The notes: generated by a model from the sequence alone, not told the origin. 64,000 nt of DNA from Cardiobacterium sp. Marseille-Q4385 (GCF_916618745.1 NZ_OU745373.1:248001-312000), one strand, 5' to 3'. Counted from the first letter of the stretch, positions 49,911 through 58,530 are shown. Translations and numbers: made by a program.

Positions 49911-50753
49911 TCAGCGAATATCCGCTTCGAGGACAATACTGCCGTCGCCGTCTGCCGCGCAGAGGCGTTGCAGGGCAGGCAGCGTGGTGGCGAGTTCTGC
50001 CGGCAGGGTATAGGGCGGATTGATGAGGAAAAGGCCGCTGCCGTGCATGCCGTAATCGTCATGAGCGGGGCGGACATGCAGTTCGGCGCGCAGATAATCG
50101 TGCGGGAAACTCGCGCGCAGGGCGGCGGGGAAACGGCGACTTTCAGCGCGGGCGAGGCAGGGATACCAGATGAGATAGCAGCCATCGGCAAAGCGCTTGT
50201 GCGCGGCGGCGAGGGTATTGAGGACGGTTTGATAGTCGCTTTTTTGCTCGTAAGGCGGGTCAATAAGGATGACGGCTCGCCGGCTCGGCGGCGGCAGGCG
50301 GGCGATGAGGCCGGCAAAGCCGTCACTCTGTGCGACGTGCAGGCGGCGGCCTAGGCGGAGCGGACGCAGGTTATCCTGCAAGGCCTGGTAATCGGCGGGA
50401 TGCAATTCGTAGAGATGCAATTTGCCGGGCGTTGGCAGGGTTTTAGCGGCGATCAGGGCGGAGCCGGGATAGGTATCCGACGCCGGCAACAGGGCGCGCA
50501 GTTCGTCCCGCCAAGCGGCAAGTGCTGCGGGCAGATCGGTAGCAGATAGGAGACGGGTGAAGCCGCTGTCGTATTCGCGGTTTTTCTGCGCGTAATCGCC
50601 GCTGAGGTCGTATTGCCCCGCTCCGGCGTGGGTATCAATGTAGTCGTAGGGCTTCTGTTTGCTGTTGTAGTAGGCAAGCACGCGACTGAGCAGATAGTGT
50701 TTCAGGAGGTCGGCGTGATTGCCGGCGTGGTAGGCGTGGCGGTAACTGAGCAT
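49911..50753 (-). CDS. rlmJ: 23S rRNA (adenine-2030-N6)-methyltransferase
   Basis: The 280-residue enzyme starts at MLSYRHAYHAGNHADLLKH (50753), the near-invariant start of RlmJ; the open frame to 50873 lacks family similarity. The catalytic motif is DPPYEQKSDY near residue 164 (AVILIDPPYE), and THAGAGQYDL near residue 45 is the SAM-binding segment. It methylates A2030 of 23S rRNA and is not needed for viability in E. coli. Its close relative in naming (ComJ) is linked to use of external DNA as food. Confidence 0.95.
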   Translation of the reverse strand: MLSYRHAYHAGNHADLLKHYLLSRVLAYYNSKQKPYDYIDTHAGAGQYDLSGDYAQKNREYDSGFTRLLSATDLPAALAAWRDELRALLPASDTYPGSALIAAKTLPTPGKLHLYELHPADYQALQDNLRPLRLGRRLHVAQSDGFAGLIARLPPPSRRAVILIDPPYEQKSDYQTVLNTLAAAHKRFADGCYLIWYPCLARAESRRFPAALRASFPHDYLRAELHVRPAHDDYGMHGSGLFLINPPYTLPAELATTLPALQRLCAADGDGSIVLEADIR

Positions 50754-50808
50754 GGCGGGTTCCGGAGAATGTGTCCGCATCATTGTCGCGCGTACGCGGC
50801 GTGGTGGC

Positions 50809-50833
50809 AAAAAGCCCCGCATGAGCGGGGCTT
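50809..50833 (-). terminator. Terminator of can
   Basis: The stem AAGCCCCGC / GCGGGGCTT with an ATGA loop is followed on the minus strand by T residues, 40 bases after the can stop. Confidence 0.82.
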
Positions 50834-50873
50834 GGTGGTGCGAGGCGGTTACTGGCAACGATAGCCGCCGCAC

Positions 50874-51509
50874 TCACAGTTTCAGGCGGTAGATTTCTTC
50901 TAGCGCGTCGTTGCTGTCCACCGAGCAGTTGAGGTCGCGCAGGCGGCCATCGTGCACGCTGTAGATCAGCCCGTGCACGCACAAGTTTTGTCCGCGCGCC
51001 CAGGCGCGTTGCACTTCGTCCGATTTGCAGACGTTTTTGACCTGTTCGATGACGTTCAGTTCGCACAGGCGGTCTTTTTTGGCCTGTTCGTCGATAAGGG
51101 CGAAGTTGGCGCGGTTGTTGTTATAGACGTCTTTGATGCTGCTCAACCAGTTGTTCATCATGCCGTAGTCTTTTTTGCTGAGGACGGCTTTGATGGCGCC
51201 GCAGTCGTAGTGGCCGCCGACGATGATGTCGCTCACTTGCAGTTCGTCCACGGCAAACTGGATAACGCTGTGGCAGTTGAGATCCATGGCGTGAACGATG
51301 TTACCGACGTTTCTGTGCACGAAGACTTCGCCCGGCAGAAGCCCCATCACCTGGTTGGCGGGGATGCGGCTGTCCGAGCAGCCGATCCACAGGTAGGCAG
51401 GATTTTGCTGGGCGGCGAGGGCGTCGAAGATGCCGGGGTTGTCAGCGGCGAAGGTTTCCGCCCAGCGGCTGTTGCTTTCCAGGAGGGCTTCGATGTGTGC
51501 TTTTTTCAT
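50874..51509 (-). CDS. can: Beta-class carbonic anhydrase
   Basis: This 211-residue zinc enzyme interconverts carbon dioxide and bicarbonate for biosynthesis. The ligands are in WIGCSDSRIPANQ (Cys and Asp, residues 42-44) and VGGHYDCGAIKAV (His and Cys near residues 98-101). Length and motifs match E. coli Can. It lies between rlmJ and a large tandem repeat array that occupies its upstream side, so its promoter must sit within or before the repeats. Confidence 0.96.
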   Translation of the reverse strand: MKKAHIEALLESNSRWAETFAADNPGIFDALAAQQNPAYLWIGCSDSRIPANQVMGLLPGEVFVHRNVGNIVHAMDLNCHSVIQFAVDELQVSDIIVGGHYDCGAIKAVLSKKDYGMMNNWLSSIKDVYNNNRANFALIDEQAKKDRLCELNVIEQVKNVCKSDEVQRAWARGQNLCVHGLIYSVHDGRLRDLNCSVDSNDALEEIYRLKL

Positions 51510-51532
51510 GGTCTATTGGGTGAGTGATGGTT

Positions 51533-51745
51533 GCCAAGCGAGATAAATACTGGGTTCGCCGCCAAGCGAGGTAAATACCGGGTTCGCCGCCAAGCGAGAT
51601 AAACACTGGGTTCGCCGCCAAGCGAGATAAACACTGGGTTTGCCGCCAAGCGAGGTAAATACTGGGTTTGCCGCCAAGCGAGATAAACACTGGGTTCACC
51701 GCCAAGCGAGGTAAACACTGGGTTTACCGCCAAGCGGCATAACCA
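51533..51745. repeat. Tandem array of eight 28-bp repeats
   Basis: GCCAAGCG begins at 51533 and recurs every 28 bases through 51729, giving seven full units and one partial. The consensus is GCCAAGCGAGRTAAAYACTG followed by GGTTYGCC. Differences between units are single bases, mainly R at the tenth and Y at the sixteenth position. There are no unique spacers, so it is not CRISPR. The array fills the 250-base gap between purD and can. The short open frames in it are by-products. Confidence 0.92.
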
Positions 51746-51757
51746 TACGCTTTTGCT

Positions 51758-53011
51758 TTATGCCCCGATGTCGCGGCGCCAGGTGATGCCGTCAAACTGC
51801 ACGCGGGCAATGGCGTCATAGGCTTTTTGTCGCGCTTCGGCCGCAGTTTGGGCGACGCCGACAAGGTTCAGCACACGGCCGCCGCTGGTCAGGTATTGGC
51901 CGTCGTTGTATTTGGCACCGGCGATGAAGACTTGCGCGTAGAAGCGCGCCTGTTCGAGGTGGTGGATGGGTAGGCCGGTGCGGTAGTCGCCGGGGTAGCC
52001 TTTCGAGGCGGCGACAACGCAGCAGGCATGCGCGTCTTTCCAGCGGAAGACGCTGGCGTCGAGGCGGCGATCCAGCGCGGCCTGCACGGCATCAAGCAGT
52101 TCGCTGTCGAGTAGTGGCAGCACGGCCTGGGTTTCGGGGTCACCGAAGCGCATGTTGTATTCGAGCAGGTACACGCCGCGCGCCGTCACCATCAGGCCGA
52201 AGAAGATGACGCCGGCGAAGTTCATGCCTTCGGCCTGGATGCCGCGCAGGGTGGGTTCGAGGATGTCGTGGCGGAAAGCGTCCATTTCGGCGGCACCGAA
52301 GCGGGGATGCGGCGCGATGACGCCCATGCCGCCGGTGTTTTCGCCGGTGTTGCCTTCGCCAATGGTTTTGTGGTCGCGCGCGCTGACCAGCGGCACGATA
52401 CTGCGGCTGTCGCAGAAGCTGAGTAGCGAGCATTCGTAGCCGTCGAGGTATTCTTCGATGACGATTTCCGCGCCCGCCTCGCCAAAGCGGCGTTTTTCCA
52501 TCATGGCGCGCACGGCGGCCTCGGCCTCGGCCTGATTCTGGCAGATGACGACGCCTTTACCGGCGGCGAGGCCACTGGCTTTGACCACGGTCGGGTAAGG
52601 GCAGTCGTGCAGGTGGGCAAGTGCCGCATCCAGTTCGTGGAAGGCAGCATAAGCGGCGGTTTTCACGCCGTATTTGTGCATGAAATCTTTGGCGAAGCGC
52701 TTGCTGCCTTCGAGTTGTGCCGCCTGCTGGTCGGGGCCGAAGATGGTGAGGCCTTGGGCCTGGAAGGTATCGACGATGCCTTCAACCAAAAGCGCTTCCG
52801 CGCCGACGAAGGTGAGGCCGATGTCGTTCTGTTTGGCAAAGGTCAGGAGGTCGCTGACGCGGGTGAGCGGGATATTGCGTACCCGCTGCATGTTGGCGGT
52901 GCCGGCGTTGCCGGGGGCGACGTAAATCTGCTGGACGCGGGCGTCTTGCGCAAATTTCCAGGCCAGCGCGTGTTCGCGCCCGCCTGCGCCGATGATCAGG
53001 ATATTAAGCAT
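51758..53011 (-). CDS. purD: Phosphoribosylamine-glycine ligase
   Basis: This 417-residue ATP-grasp enzyme forms GAR, the second step of purine synthesis. It begins MLNILIIGAGGREHALAWK, the family start, and contains VVKASGLAAGKGVVIC near residue 142, EEYLDGYECSLLSF near 187 and the GENTGGMGVIAPHPR loop near 225. RNA or regulatory sites are not seen upstream. PurN lies 129 bases upstream on the same strand, so the two may share a transcript. Confidence 0.97.
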   Translation of the reverse strand: MLNILIIGAGGREHALAWKFAQDARVQQIYVAPGNAGTANMQRVRNIPLTRVSDLLTFAKQNDIGLTFVGAEALLVEGIVDTFQAQGLTIFGPDQQAAQLEGSKRFAKDFMHKYGVKTAAYAAFHELDAALAHLHDCPYPTVVKASGLAAGKGVVICQNQAEAEAAVRAMMEKRRFGEAGAEIVIEEYLDGYECSLLSFCDSRSIVPLVSARDHKTIGEGNTGENTGGMGVIAPHPRFGAAEMDAFRHDILEPTLRGIQAEGMNFAGVIFFGLMVTARGVYLLEYNMRFGDPETQAVLPLLDSELLDAVQAALDRRLDASVFRWKDAHACCVVAASKGYPGDYRTGLPIHHLEQARFYAQVFIAGAKYNDGQYLTSGGRVLNLVGVAQTAAEARQKAYDAIARVQFDGITWRRDIGA

Positions 53012-53140
53012 GGTGGTGTTCCTCTATGGCTTGGTTGTGTGGGAGGCGGCAAAAGCGCGTGGTTGTCTCGCTTGGCGCGTGTTTGCCGTATCCGTGAAAG
53101 GTCGTGATTATAGTCGGTTCAAACGAGCTGTTTTAGGCGA

Positions 53141-53704
53141 CTATGTCGCCAGCAGGCGGGCGACGGTTGCCGTGAGCAGGCGGTGTTCCTGCGGCTGGAT
53201 GCGCGCTTGCAGGGTATGCGGCGTGTCATCCGCCAACACCGGCACCCGCGCCTGAGCGATGACCGCGCCGCTGTCAATGCCGCTGTCCACATAATGCACG
53301 GTGCAGCCGCTTTCCCGCTCGCCCGCGTCCAGCACCGCCTGATGCACACGCAGGCCATACATCCCCGCGCCGCCGTATTTCGGCAGCAGCGACGGGTGCA
53401 GGTTAATGATGCGCTGCGGGAAGCGCGCGACCAGCGCGGGCGGCAGGATGCTGAGGAAGCCGGCAAGCACCACCAGTTCCGTGGCGGCAGGAATGGCGGC
53501 AGCCAGCGCTGCGGCAAAATCCGCTCGTTTGCGGTCAACGAGGACAAACGGCACGGCAGCGGCTTCGGCGTGCTGCCTGCCGCTGCACTCGCGATCAGCG
53601 ATGACGGTGTTGACGCGCGCGGGAATCTCGCCGCGTGCGCAGGCATCAAGCAGGGCTTTGAGATTGCTGCCGCTGCCGGAAATCAGGACGGTAAAGGATT
53701 TCAT
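53141..53704 (-). CDS. purN: Phosphoribosylglycinamide formyltransferase
   Basis: This 187-residue folate-dependent enzyme adds a formyl group to GAR, the step after PurD. It shows VLISGSGSNLKALLDA near residue 6, LAGFLSILPPALVARF near 83, IINLHPSLLPKYGG with the catalytic Asn and His near 100-110, and HYVDSGIDSG with the catalytic Asp near 140. PurM, its frequent partner, is absent. The gene start overlaps the stop of the YcxB-like gene upstream by four bases. Confidence 0.96.
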   Translation of the reverse strand: MKSFTVLISGSGSNLKALLDACARGEIPARVNTVIADRECSGRQHAEAAAVPFVLVDRKRADFAAALAAAIPAATELVVLAGFLSILPPALVARFPQRIINLHPSLLPKYGGAGMYGLRVHQAVLDAGERESGCTVHYVDSGIDSGAVIAQARVPVLADDTPHTLQARIQPQEHRLLTATVARLLAT

Positions 53705-54312
53705 ATATTCTCCTTGAATTGCCTAGCTTGTAGAAAAAAAGCATGACTATCCCTATTGGCGGCAGCAAATGCCGCTTGTGGAATGAAATAAGCCACATTG
53801 CGATCCACATAAAAAAGCAGAAAATATTTGTCTTCAATGATGCGGTAAACCATAGGCCAAGTATAAAAATGTCTGACACGTCCCGCTTCTTCATGCGTCA
53901 AACCTTCCGGAGACAGGGTCATGGTGAATTGCCGTCCATCCAATGGATAAAACATACCGCGAATAAAATTACCATATTGCCAGCGCTGAAAAAATATCAC
54001 GGCAAGGAGTAAAGCGCCCAGCAAATAGAGCATATATCGCAAGGATTGATAAGCACCATCAGCGACCGCGAGGCAAGTATCCAAACCTGTTTCATCACTG
54101 AATAGATGACAATTCCCGTATAGCGTATTGCCGACATTAGCCATCGCCCGTCCATACCAATAGAAAAGGGCAAACATCATCAGCGTGAGTGTCGCCATAC
54201 CAAGCCACTGTTTCCGCCGCAAGGCAGGCTCCCGGTAGCGGCCAAGCCGTCGCCCCGCCTGCCGTTTCTCGCGCTCCGTTGCCGCGAAAGTAATTTGCAT
54301 GGCGTTTGTCAT
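53701..54312 (-). CDS. YcxB-family membrane protein, copy 2
   Basis: This 203-residue protein has two hydrophobic segments (about residues 37-58 and 92-108) and a C-terminal domain of YcxB type (FTMTLSPEGLTHEEAGRVRHFYTWPMVYRIIEDKYFLLFY in outline). The function of YcxB proteins is unknown. It shares layout and several short stretches with the gene upstream (MTLSPEGLTHEE versus YTIAPEGFYSEE; AYFIPQAAF versus AFVIPQRVF), so the two arose by duplication. It overlaps both neighbours by four bases. Confidence 0.78.
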   Translation of the reverse strand: MTNAMQITFAATEREKRQAGRRLGRYREPALRRKQWLGMATLTLMMFALFYWYGRAMANVGNTLYGNCHLFSDETGLDTCLAVADGAYQSLRYMLYLLGALLLAVIFFQRWQYGNFIRGMFYPLDGRQFTMTLSPEGLTHEEAGRVRHFYTWPMVYRIIEDKYFLLFYVDRNVAYFIPQAAFAAANRDSHAFFLQARQFKENI

Positions 54313-54872
54313 GAAAAGTCCTTGTAGTATTGCAATAACTGGAAATAGCGGTTTTCCGTTTCCTTATCGGCAAATACACGTTGCGGAATCACGAAGGCGG
54401 CGGCCTGGTCAATAAATACGAACCACAGCCCCTGCTCACAGATTACCCGCTCAATAGTTGGCCAAAAATAAAGCATACGGTTTTTATCCGACTCCTCACT
54501 ATAAAAGCCTTCCGGCGCTATCGTGTAAACGAATTGCCGCTGGGGCAATGGACGGAAGGCGGCATGCAGTTTAATGCGGATTTCATAAAAAATAGAAATC
54601 GACAGCGCCATTACCGCAAAAATTACCGCCTGAATCATGAACCATAGCGCCCGGATACCGTCTGCATCGGCAAGTAAAGCCCCATCTTTCAAGAAAGAAA
54701 AACGGTTAACAGCAATATAAACGCAGACAATAAAAATCAGCATACAAAGCGCATCCACCCAACGGATACGCCGCAATATAGGCTTGGGCAAAAAGCGCTG
54801 CAATACACGCGAGGCCGTACGCTGTTCCGCAGCCGTCGGTACGACCGTCACTGATAAAGTCTCACCATTCAT
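54309..54872 (-). CDS. YcxB-family membrane protein, copy 1
   Basis: The 187-residue product starts at MNGETLSVTVVP (54872), overlapping the upstream gene by eleven bases; the longer frame to 54974 lacks family support. Two hydrophobic segments (about residues 38-58 and 76-98) are followed by the YcxB-like domain with YTIAPEGFYSEESDKN, MLYFWPTIERVI and AAFVIPQRVFADKE. It is paralogous to the next gene downstream. Function is unknown. Confidence 0.76.
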   Translation of the reverse strand: MNGETLSVTVVPTAAEQRTASRVLQRFLPKPILRRIRWVDALCMLIFIVCVYIAVNRFSFLKDGALLADADGIRALWFMIQAVIFAVMALSISIFYEIRIKLHAAFRPLPQRQFVYTIAPEGFYSEESDKNRMLYFWPTIERVICEQGLWFVFIDQAAAFVIPQRVFADKETENRYFQLLQYYKDFS

Positions 54873-55368
54873 CCGCCACCTCTTCATCGCGCACGGCAAC
54901 GATGGCCGCATCCAGCACTGCGGCACAACGCCGTACCGCCGCCTCGTCTTCCTCGCGACTAATGAAGCCGACACACAAATCCGGATTATCCGCCTGCCAG
55001 CGCCACAGTGTCAGACCGTAGCCCTGCAATTCCCGCGCGGCATGAACGAGCAGCAGGCGCGGTTCCGTCTCAAAAATCAGCGGCTCGTCATCCGCTTCCT
55101 GCACGCCGAAGAATACGTCCGCCTGCCAATTCGCCGCGACTGCGCGCAAATCATCCACCAAATCAAATACATCCACCCATTCAGCGGCAAACACCGCTTC
55201 ATGCTGCAACAAATGGTAGGCCGCCCAAAACGGCGGTAAATCGTGATTACGCGCTTCCAGCAGCGCATCTTCAAGCGCCTCTTCCGCCTCCATAAAACGA
55301 TCCGGTTCGGCGTCAATTAGTTGCAGCAACTGCCGCAAGGTGGCGGCATGGTGTCCCTGTTCCGACAT
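54862..55368 (-). CDS. Acidic cytoplasmic protein, possibly DUF6630-like
   Basis: The 168-residue protein starts at MSEQGHHAATLRQLL (55368) with GGGGAG upstream. It is acidic and Trp-rich (FWAAYHLLQHEAVFAAEWVDVFD in outline; LTLWRWQADNPDLCVGF). The pattern recalls DUF6630 proteins from memory, at low certainty. It heads the run into the two YcxB-like genes (eleven-base overlap), so all three are probably translated from one message that continues into purN. Confidence 0.62.
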   Translation of the reverse strand: MSEQGHHAATLRQLLQLIDAEPDRFMEAEEALEDALLEARNHDLPPFWAAYHLLQHEAVFAAEWVDVFDLVDDLRAVAANWQADVFFGVQEADDEPLIFETEPRLLLVHAARELQGYGLTLWRWQADNPDLCVGFISREEDEAAVRRCAAVLDAAIVAVRDEEVADEW

Positions 55369-55546
55369 ATTCTCCCCCATAAAAAACGCTGCGTATCATA
55401 AACGACACATATTCTTTCATCACAAGATGCTGATTTCATGGAGATAAAAAAGAAACATGGAAAAAATGTCATTTTTCCTGTCGCAAAATGGCAAATATGT
55501 TACATTACTGCAATCTCTTCTTAATCCGCACAGGAGTGTTTACACA

Positions 55547-56587
55547 ATGAAAAAAGCCCTCATCCTGCTACTCGCTGCCGCCCTTGCGACCACGGTTGAC
55601 GCCGCTCCGCGCCAGAAAAGCAAAGCGAAAGCTAACCGTTCGGCGAAAACGAGCCGGGTCACGAACTACAACGAAACCTACACCGTCGGCGGACAGCGCA
55701 TTCCTGCCATCCGTAACCGTCACCTGCTGAAAGCCATTCCGCCCGGCACACCAATCATGCCGCCGAATGCCGCTGCTGCACGTGACCGCATCGGTGTTCG
55801 TCCGCTCAATTTCAATGGCGGTCAGGCGCATATCTCCGGCAGCATTCGCGGTCTCGGTATCGCCGCTTACAGCTTCAGCGGTAGCGCCGGACAGTCTATC
55901 CGCATGGTGCCGAACGGCAAAAACTTCGCGATGGAATTTGCCCTCTTCAACCCGCAGATGGGGATGCGCTTCGGCTCGGTACACACCCTGCCGTACAGTG
56001 GCGAATACGAAGTGCGCATCGTGCAGAACCACAAAAACGCTGCACGCAGCAAGACTGCTCGACCCTACAACGTGACCGTTTACCTTGATGGCGCCGCAGA
56101 CGGCATGCCGATGCCGGTCGGGCAGCGTAGTGTGCCGATGGGTGCAGCGCCCATGGCGATGGACGGCAACGAACCGATGCCGGTGAAACGCGGTTCACCG
56201 ATGCGTGCGGCTCCGGCTGCCACTGCCATGCCGGCCCCGGAAATGGACGCCGAACCGGAAGCAGCACCGGCACCGCGTAAAGCTGCCCGCACCCCGGCAA
56301 AAGGCAAAGGCAAATCGCGCAATTATCAATGTGAAAACGGCGCCAAATTCAGCGTTGAATACCTGAACATCAACACGCCGAACCCGACCGCCATTGTTCA
56401 CAGCGATTCCGGCGATTCCAGCCTGCCGCTGGACACCTCGGCCAGCAGCGGCAAGAACCTGATTTTCAGCTCCGACGAAGGCATGCTGCACTTGGTCAAA
56501 ACCCAGGGCAACAACCTCGCCCGCGCAGAAGTGCTGTCATTTGACCACAACGGTTCACCGATTGGCTTTGGCTGCAAACCGCGTTAA
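55547..56587 (+). CDS. Secreted protein with beta-sandwich and MliC-like domains
   Basis: The 346-residue product starts at MKKALILLLAAALATTVDA (55547, AGGAG upstream) with a cleaved signal peptide. A basic stretch (RQKSKAKANRSAKTSR) follows. Residues about 85-185 read like a PPC-type beta-sandwich (ISGSIRGLGIAAYSFSGSAG, then SGEYEVRIVQNHKNAA). A Pro-, Met- and Ala-rich linker follows (MPMPVGQRSVPMGAAPMA and repeats). The last 90 residues (NYQCENGAKFSVEYLN to IGFGCKPR) resemble an MliC-type lysozyme-inhibitor domain with one Cys near each end. The domain names are inferred by eye. Confidence 0.68.
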   Translation: MKKALILLLAAALATTVDAAPRQKSKAKANRSAKTSRVTNYNETYTVGGQRIPAIRNRHLLKAIPPGTPIMPPNAAAARDRIGVRPLNFNGGQAHISGSIRGLGIAAYSFSGSAGQSIRMVPNGKNFAMEFALFNPQMGMRFGSVHTLPYSGEYEVRIVQNHKNAARSKTARPYNVTVYLDGAADGMPMPVGQRSVPMGAAPMAMDGNEPMPVKRGSPMRAAPAATAMPAPEMDAEPEAAPAPRKAARTPAKGKGKSRNYQCENGAKFSVEYLNINTPNPTAIVHSDSGDSSLPLDTSASSGKNLIFSSDEGMLHLVKTQGNNLARAEVLSFDHNGSPIGFGCKPR

Positions 56588-56607
56588 TTCGCTCAGGTTT
56601 GACGATA

Positions 56608-56635
56608 AAAAAGGATGCTGCGGCATCCTTTTTTA
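56608..56635. terminator. Bidirectional terminator
   Basis: The stem AAGGATGC / GCATCCTT with a TGCG loop has A-tracts and T-tracts on both sides, between convergent genes. Confidence 0.88.
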
Positions 56636-56653
56636 TTGCCGAATCGGTATCGC

Positions 56654-57553
56654 TTACAGCTGCGGCAGAATGTAATCGGGGACAATCCCGCTGTCCTTAA
56701 TGTAATGCGCATAATCCAGGCCGCGATAGAAGCCGTGCGCGGTAAAGAGCGCGGTGCGTACGCCGTAGGCGTTGCCGCCGAGGATGTCAGTGTGCAGGGT
56801 GTCGCCGCACATCAGCGTCCGCGCCGGATCGTAGTGGTCAAGGCGGCGCACGGTGATGTCGTAGATGGCAGGATAGGGTTTGCCGCAGACGCGTACATTG
56901 GCAAAGAGCGCATCCGGCAGGGTGAGGATATAGCTGCCCGGCTCGTAACTGATGTGATCCGGCATCGGCGCGATAAGGTCGGGATTGCCGAGGATGACGG
57001 GGCGTGGGCGGGCATCCAGCGCGGCAACCAGCGCCTGCTGACGGGCGGCGTCCCAGTCGGCGGTGGCGAGGAAGAGGTAGCCGTCAACGCGATCATGAAA
57101 ATGGGCGTCGCTCTGATGAATGACACGCAGGCCGAGGGCATCGAGATCTTGCTGACGGTCGGCGAGGCCGATCAGCCCCCAGATCATGTCGCGCGGATAA
57201 TCGGCGAGCATGGCCAACACGGCGTCGCGGCTGGTGACAATTTCTTCGGCGCTGAAGTCGTAACCGAGGCCTGCGAAGCGCTCGACCATATGCGGTTTGC
57301 CGACGCTGGCGGCGTTGGAGAGGACAAATACACGCTTGCCTTGGGCGCGCAAGGCGGCGACGGCCTGCACTGCACCGTCGATGGCAACGGGGCCGACGTT
57401 GAGCACGCCAAAGGCATCAAACCAGAACACATCAAAATCATCGGCGATGGCAAGGATATCGGCGGCGTGCTGCGGTGCGCGGTCATGCGGGCGGTAAGTC
57501 GGCAGGCGGTAGCGGATATCTTCAAGTTGGCGGTAAGCATTGAGAGCGGGCAT
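56654..57553 (-). CDS. HAD-IIA family hydrolase
   Basis: This 299-residue protein belongs to the NagD-like HAD-IIA phosphatases. Motif I is WFDAFGVLNVG near residue 44, where the second Asp of the usual DxD is Phe, as in one known subgroup of the family. Motif II is VLSNAAS near 77, motif III is CGKPYPAIYDI near 219, and motif IV is MCGDTLHTDILGG near 243. It probably hydrolyses a small phosphate ester; the substrate is unknown. The SDR-like gene lies nine bases upstream. Confidence 0.85.
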   Translation of the reverse strand: MPALNAYRQLEDIRYRLPTYRPHDRAPQHAADILAIADDFDVFWFDAFGVLNVGPVAIDGAVQAVAALRAQGKRVFVLSNAASVGKPHMVERFAGLGYDFSAEEIVTSRDAVLAMLADYPRDMIWGLIGLADRQQDLDALGLRVIHQSDAHFHDRVDGYLFLATADWDAARQQALVAALDARPRPVILGNPDLIAPMPDHISYEPGSYILTLPDALFANVRVCGKPYPAIYDITVRRLDHYDPARTLMCGDTLHTDILGGNAYGVRTALFTAHGFYRGLDYAHYIKDSGIVPDYILPQL

Positions 57554-57562
57554 GGGGATTCC

Positions 57563-58402
57563 TTAAGGTTGGGCGGCAAAAGCGGCGGGGGCGAGCGGCA
57601 TACGTTGCAGCAAGGTAGTGAAGGCGTGATTATCGGCGGTTGAGCCTTCCTGCAACAGGCGGATATTGCCGGCACTAAGCACGCCATTACTGAGCAGATT
57701 GGTCAGCGGCAGAAAAGGACGCAGCAGCGCCAGCGGGATAGGCAGAATGCGCGGCGGGCGGCGCCGGTGCATCGTCTGCCGCAACACGCCGAGATAGGCA
57801 GCAAGCGACAGCACTTCCGCACCGCACATATTCATGACCGTGCCGTGCGCGGGCGCATCTGCGACCAACGCGGCCATGCCGTCGGCCACATCCTGCACAT
57901 GCACCGGTTGCAAGGCAAAACGGCCACCGGCAGGCAGGGCGAGGATAGGTAAACGGGTGAGCTTCAAGAACAATTCCGTGCTGTGCCCGCCGCGCCCGTA
58001 CACCAGCGACGGACGGGCGATGGCAACCCGCATACCGCTTGCCACGACTGCTGCATCCCCGCGTCCCTTGCTGCCCACAAAAACGACCGGATGGGCGGCA
58101 TTGGCGCCCAGCGCAGAGAGCTGCACCCAGCGCGGCACACCCGCTTCCACTGCCCAGGCGGCGAGTTGCGCGGGTGCGTGATGATGCACCGTTTCCAGCG
58201 CATCCGCGCGGCGGTGCATGATACCGACCGCGTTCACCACCACATCCTGCCCGGCAAAGAGCGGACGGACACGGGCAGGGTCAAGCGCAAAAAAATCAGC
58301 CTCACGATGACTAGGCGTGGTGAGCGTATGCCCACGGGCGCGCAGCACCGCAGCGATGCGGCTGCCGATAAAACCGCTCGCGCCAAAAAGCAAAATATTC
58401 AT
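57563..58402 (-). CDS. NAD(P)-binding extended/atypical SDR protein
   Basis: This 279-residue protein begins MNILLFGASGFIGSRIA, the GxxGxxG nucleotide-binding motif of extended SDRs. VVVNAVGIMHR and VQLSALGAN follow, and then a RPSLVYGRGGHSTEL segment; the YxxxK active site is replaced by SKGRGDAAV. It resembles NDUFA9-like/YfcH-type proteins that bind NAD(P) without classical dehydrogenase chemistry. It is nine bases upstream of the HAD hydrolase gene, so they are co-transcribed. Confidence 0.82.
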   Translation of the reverse strand: MNILLFGASGFIGSRIAAVLRARGHTLTTPSHREADFFALDPARVRPLFAGQDVVVNAVGIMHRRADALETVHHHAPAQLAAWAVEAGVPRWVQLSALGANAAHPVVFVGSKGRGDAAVVASGMRVAIARPSLVYGRGGHSTELFLKLTRLPILALPAGGRFALQPVHVQDVADGMAALVADAPAHGTVMNMCGAEVLSLAAYLGVLRQTMHRRRPPRILPIPLALLRPFLPLTNLLSNGVLSAGNIRLLQEGSTADNHAFTTLLQRMPLAPAAFAAQP

Positions 58403-58497
58403 AAAACCCCTGTGTCAAGAAAGCGGCAAGGGTAAAACAAACCACGCGCGGATGCGACCAGCATGGCTCTCCGCGCACAATAGGGAAACCGCAGGCA

Positions 58498-58530
58498 AAA
58501 AAGAAGGATAGCTGTCTATCCTTCTTTTTT
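58498..58530. terminator. Terminator of the cupin gene
   Basis: The 9-bp stem GAAGGATAG / CTATCCTTC with a CTGT loop is flanked by A-tract and T-tract. Confidence 0.88.

Noticed and set aside
51533..51745. A CRISPR array
   Set aside because: The direct repeats follow one another with no unique spacers of constant length, and no cas genes are near.
53041..53080. A further copy of the intergenic repeat (CTCGCTTGGCGCG) between purD and purN
   Set aside because: Only about ten bases match the core and the flanks do not follow the unit, so chance similarity cannot be excluded.
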